Assembly (NCBI GenBank): GCA_021776805.1
Contig: JAJFFD010000101.1
Location: 1 to 64,000, forward strand
Direction of reading: 5' to 3'
DNA: 64,000 nt
Source: Planctomycetota bacterium
GTDB taxonomy: Bacteria; Planctomycetota; UBA1135; UBA2386
The notes below the pieces were generated by a model. It worked only from the letters and a program-made list of their open reading frames with translations, did no database searches and was not told the DNA's origin. Shown here one piece after another: positions 61,112-64,000 of the stretch. The translations under genes were made by a program, and so were the position numbers. Numbering within the stretch: the stretch's first letter is position 1; the number at the start of each line of letters is the position of its first letter.

Positions 61112-62133
61112 GGCCCTCTGTCATCAAGCAGGTAGCGGTCACTTCCCTCCGTGAGTATCTGCGCACACCCGAGGCGATCTTCTGGACCTATGGCTTCCCG
61201 CTGGTGATGGCGGTGGTGCTCGGGATCGCTTTCAGCTCCTCGGAACCGGGGGCGGTGCGGGTGGTGATCCCGGAAACATCCCAGGCTGCCTTCGCGGATC
61301 TTCTAGAGAAGGACAACGGCCGGGTGGAGATCGAAGTTCGCCCAGCGGACGCAGCAGAACGAGCCCTGAGTATGGGCGAGTTCGATCTGCTCTTGCAGGG
61401 TTCGCGGGAGGACCCGAGCCTGCGCATCGATCCCCGTCGACCGGGTTCGGAGTTGGCGCGCTTTCACCTGGAGCGATTGCTGGCAGGTGAGTCGGAGACA
61501 GCTGGACCGCGCATCGAAGCGGTGACCGAGCCGGGGGCGCGGTACATCGACTTCTTGATTCCGGGACTGGTGGGATTGAATCTGCTCGGCGCCGGCATGT
61601 TTGGCGTGGGGGGCAATCTGGTGCAGATGCGAACGCGGCATTTGTTGCGCAGGTTGACGGTGACGCCCATGCGCCGTTCCGAGTTCCTTCTCGGTTTTGT
61701 CTCTTCCCGGGTGTTGCTGTCGCTGCCGGCGCCCTTCGTGATCATTCTCTTTGGCTGGCTTGCCTTCGATGTTCCTCTGCGCGGGTCGATTCTGACGGTC
61801 TTCCTACTCACTCTGCTGGGGGCGCTTTCTTTCTCCGGGTTGGGGCTCTTGGTGGCGAGCCGAGTGCGCACGGTGGAGGGGCTGTCGGGCGTGGCGAACA
61901 TGGTGATGATGCCCATGTGGTTGTTGGGGGGCAGCTTCTTCAGCAATGAGCGCTTTCCTGAGGTGCTGCAGCCTTTGGTGCAGGCCATGCCGCTGACGCA
62001 TCTGAATGATGCTTATCGGGATGTGATGTTGGGCGGGGAGAGTTTGGGTTCTGCGCTGCTGCCGATGCTGATTCTGGTAGTGATCGGTCTGATCTCCTTC
62101 GTAGTCGCGCTGCGGATCTTTCGGTGGAAGTGA
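61108..62133 (+). CDS. ABC-2 type permease
   Basis: A 341-aa membrane subunit for the preceding ATPase. One transmembrane helix near the N terminus (YGFPLVMAVVLGIAF) is followed by a periplasmic domain of about 110 residues, then five helices (about 155-340). The conserved C-terminal segment LVQAMPLTHLNDAYRDVMLG is the ABC-2 permease motif (PLTYxxxxxR). The start is GTG, coupled to the ATPase. Substrate unknown. Confidence 0.92.
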   Translation: MRPSVIKQVAVTSLREYLRTPEAIFWTYGFPLVMAVVLGIAFSSSEPGAVRVVIPETSQAAFADLLEKDNGRVEIEVRPADAAERALSMGEFDLLLQGSREDPSLRIDPRRPGSELARFHLERLLAGESETAGPRIEAVTEPGARYIDFLIPGLVGLNLLGAGMFGVGGNLVQMRTRHLLRRLTVTPMRRSEFLLGFVSSRVLLSLPAPFVIILFGWLAFDVPLRGSILTVFLLTLLGALSFSGLGLLVASRVRTVEGLSGVANMVMMPMWLLGGSFFSNERFPEVLQPLVQAMPLTHLNDAYRDVMLGGESLGSALLPMLILVVIGLISFVVALRIFRWK

Positions 62134-62195
62134 GGGGGGGGAGCCTGGCTCGGTGTTGTCAGGTTGGGTGAAGGTGCTGGGTTAGACTGCGCGGA

Positions 62196-62223
62196 TTGAC
62201 AGGTCGGTGGGTTGGATTAGGAT
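62196..62223 (+). promoter_or_regulatory. Candidate sigma70-type promoter
   Basis: TTGACA (62196-62201), a 16-nt spacer, and TAGGAT (62218-62223), which matches four of six -10 positions. It is placed 33 nt before the ATG of the Asp-box protein gene. Confidence 0.55.
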
Positions 62224-62256
62224 GCGCGCACCTGCCCCACCAGGAGTGAAGGAGTG

Positions 62257-64000
62257 ATGCGCGAGATGTTCTGGCGATGGATGCGAGTGGGAGCTGGAAT
62301 TGGGATGGGAATCGCGCTGCTAGCCCTAGGAGTGAGTGCGCAGAAGAAACCCGCGACCCGATTGAGCACGGATACACCTGGCTTCGCTGTTGGCGACGAA
62401 CCGAGAATGGCAGCCGACGGTGACTCGGTCTACGTCGTCTGGATGGATCGCCGGTCGTTGGGAAGACCTGACATCTACTTCACTCGCTCTCTCGACGGAG
62501 GAGCTACCTGGCTCGATTCAGACGTACGGCTAAATACTGACGACCCTGGTCAAAGTGACTCGCGCGATCCGCAAATCGTCGTAGATGGCGATTCTGTCTA
62601 CGTTGCCTGGGTGGACTTCCGTCGTGGGTTTGAAGACATCTACTTCAATTGCTCAGACGACGCGGGTTCGACGTGGATGGAGCAAGACTTGAGGATTGAC
62701 CACACGCCCATAGAACAGGCCACCGGTTTGCCTCTGGAGGGGAAGTCTCGTGAGCCAAAGCTGGCGACACTGGATGGCCGTGTCTATCTAGTTTGGAAAG
62801 ATGATCGAGTCAGACCATTTCGCGGGCTGTTCAGAGCAGACATTTACTTCAATCGATCCTTGGACGGTGGACAGACCTGGATGGCAGAAGATTTGCGGCT
62901 TGAGACGTTTCCAGCTGGGGAAGCACAGTCTGATACACCTCAGCTTGCCGTGTCAGGGGATTCAATCTTCGTCTGTTGGAAGAGGAAGGGCATCCAATTC
63001 AATCGCTCCTTGGATAGAGGCGTGACTTGGTTGCCTGCCGAAATTCGCGTCGACTCCGCGTCTTCTCGGGCCAATTCTCCTCAGCTTGCCATTGAAGGCG
63101 ATTCGGTGTATGTGGCTTGGAAGGATCCGCGGAACTGGCCACTACCGAGTCTCCCGGAGGGCGAAGATGTCTACTTCAATCGCTCACTGGATGCAGGCGA
63201 TTCCTGGTTATCGGAGGAGGTTCGGGTCAATACGGATGCCCCGGGTAACGACTTTATTGGTGCTCCCTTCCTCTCCGCGGAAGGTAGCTCAGTCTACGTC
63301 GTTTGGTGGGATCGCAGATCTGACCTCCCTACTCTCGCCGACATCTACTTCAATCGATCACACGATGGCGGTAGCTCGTGGCTCGCATCTGACATCCGTC
63401 TGGATACAAACGCCCCAGGGACCGGCCTATCGACAGGCCCACAAGTTGCCTCATCTGGACAGGCGGTCTGTGTGGTCTGGGAGGAAACAAGAGCTAGGAA
63501 TCCATCTGATATTTACCTCAATCGATCCTTGGATGGGGGAGCGTCGTGGCTAGACGCGGATGTGTGGCTGAATGCCGACAAAGACATTCTGGCTTACTCA
63601 AGTGCTCCTCAGATCACATCCTCAGGAGATTCTCTCTACACGGTCTGGGCGGAAGGCAGCAGCTACGCGGGCCTCGATATTTTCTTCACCATTCCCTTCG
63701 GTGCCCAAACCTACGGTGATGCAACTGCCGGCTCCGGAGGCATTTCTCCTCGTCTTGATGGCACGGACAGCCTGACTCTCGGCAGCACCTTCACTCTATG
63801 CGTTTCTGACGGTCTCGGCGGGAGCGTTGGCGTCTTGGCCTTGGGCGGTCCTGCTTCGAAGGCAGCCATTCCCTTGGCGGGAGGAACGCTGCTCATTGAT
63901 CCCATCGAGCTGGCTGTGCCAATTCTGCTGGGGGGTGCGCCAGGGGTTCCTGGTGCGGGGACCTTCTCCATTCAGGTTCCTATCCCGGTCGACAACGCCT
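62257..64000 (+). CDS. Exported Asp-box (BNR/sialidase-like) propeller protein, 3' end outside window
   Basis: Open from ATG 62257 to the right edge (over 580 codons, no stop). A signal peptide (GIGMGIALLALGVSAQ) is followed by seven Asp-box motifs: SLDGGATW, SDDAGSTW, SLDGGQTW, SLDRGVTW, SLDAGDSW, SHDGGSSW and SLDGGASW. Each is preceded by a DIYFNRS-like strand and by a GDSVYVVW-like strand, so seven propeller blades are likely. After residue about 490 a separate domain (LGSTFTLCVSDGLGGSVGVL, then LALGGPASKAAIPLAGGTLL) starts, of the kind I recall at the C terminus of planctomycete secreted proteins. The sialidase FRIP motif and catalytic Arg triad were not recognised, so it is probably a binding protein. 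AAGGAG precedes the ATG. Confidence 0.85.
   Translation, partial: MREMFWRWMRVGAGIGMGIALLALGVSAQKKPATRLSTDTPGFAVGDEPRMAADGDSVYVVWMDRRSLGRPDIYFTRSLDGGATWLDSDVRLNTDDPGQSDSRDPQIVVDGDSVYVAWVDFRRGFEDIYFNCSDDAGSTWMEQDLRIDHTPIEQATGLPLEGKSREPKLATLDGRVYLVWKDDRVRPFRGLFRADIYFNRSLDGGQTWMAEDLRLETFPAGEAQSDTPQLAVSGDSIFVCWKRKGIQFNRSLDRGVTWLPAEIRVDSASSRANSPQLAIEGDSVYVAWKDPRNWPLPSLPEGEDVYFNRSLDAGDSWLSEEVRVNTDAPGNDFIGAPFLSAEGSSVYVVWWDRRSDLPTLADIYFNRSHDGGSSWLASDIRLDTNAPGTGLSTGPQVASSGQAVCVVWEETRARNPSDIYLNRSLDGGASWLDADVWLNADKDILAYSSAPQITSSGDSLYTVWAEGSSYAGLDIFFTIPFGAQTYGDATAGSGGISPRLDGTDSLTLGSTFTLCVSDGLGGSVGVLALGGPASKAAIPLAGGTLLIDPIELAVPILLGGAPGVPGAGTFSIQVPIPVDNA

Overview
The window reads as chromosomal DNA from a high-GC, didermic bacterium, most likely a member of the Planctomycetota. 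This is inferred from gene content, not from a marker-gene tree. The supporting features are an ECF sigma factor translationally coupled to a Ser/Thr kinase with TPR-like repeats, a Tat-exported Gfo/Idh/MocA oxidoreductase, a secreted formylglycine-generating-enzyme-like protein, FG-GAP and Asp-box secreted proteins, a KdsA (Kdo, hence LPS), and a valyl-tRNA synthetase with lineage-type insertions. No rRNA or tRNA gene, CRISPR array or prophage was recognised. The only mobile-element gene is a RAYT-type Y1 transposase near 51.3-52.0 kb.

Layout. 0.1-5.7 kb: a tight + strand cluster of a Rieske oxygenase, a GcvT-family folate-binding protein and two paralogous FAD oxidoreductases, suggesting oxidative demethylation of an unknown substrate. 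5.7-12.2 kb: a small basic protein, a secreted S9 peptidase, a TPR lipoprotein coupled to an N-formylglutamate amidohydrolase-like protein, a PepSY membrane protein and an exported tandem beta-carbonic anhydrase. 12.4-17.2 kb: EF-G, a cupin, a PTPS/QueD-like protein coupled to a CstA-type transporter. 17.2-17.6 kb: a gene-free stretch with serial hairpins ending in an intrinsic terminator (candidate RNA). 17.7-25.6 kb: a UDP-galactopyranose-mutase-like flavoprotein, a four-gene transport operon (MFS, tethered solute-binding protein, 41-aa membrane protein, SSS symporter), a Gfo/Idh/MocA protein and MutM. 25.7-30.2 kb: a YgdI-like lipoprotein, the ECF sigma/kinase pair and an EF-hand/RG-rich protein. 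30.2-36.3 kb: ValRS, a response regulator, an RNase HII-like protein with an altered GRG motif, a degenerate receiver protein and a bacterial Pus10-type pseudouridine synthase. 36.3-42.4 kb: membrane proteins, a FabZ-like dehydratase, a MATE exporter and an HDAC-family deacetylase. 42.5-46.3 kb: an overlapping ECF sigma / anti-sigma / secreted CHAT-protease operon. 46.4-51.3 kb: secreted proteins, KdsA, a DAG-kinase-like lipid kinase and an RmlD-like reductase. 51.3-53.1 kb: the RAYT gene and about 1.1 kb of palindromes and 12-, 17- and 21-bp tandem repeats. 53.1-64.0 kb: an RmlC-like epimerase, a SUMF1-like protein, an HD-GYP regulator, an RluA-type synthase, a bifunctional aldolase/dehydrogenase, an ABC-2 exporter and the start of an Asp-box propeller protein that runs off the right edge.

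A recurrent feature is 4-nt NTGA stop/start overlap (ATGA, GTGA, TTGA and apparently CTGA), which points to pervasive translational coupling. The strongest candidates for something new are the sigma/anti-sigma/CHAT-protease operon, the Pus10-family enzyme in a bacterium, the RAYT-linked palindrome family with its minisatellite, and the tethered binding protein/symporter operon.
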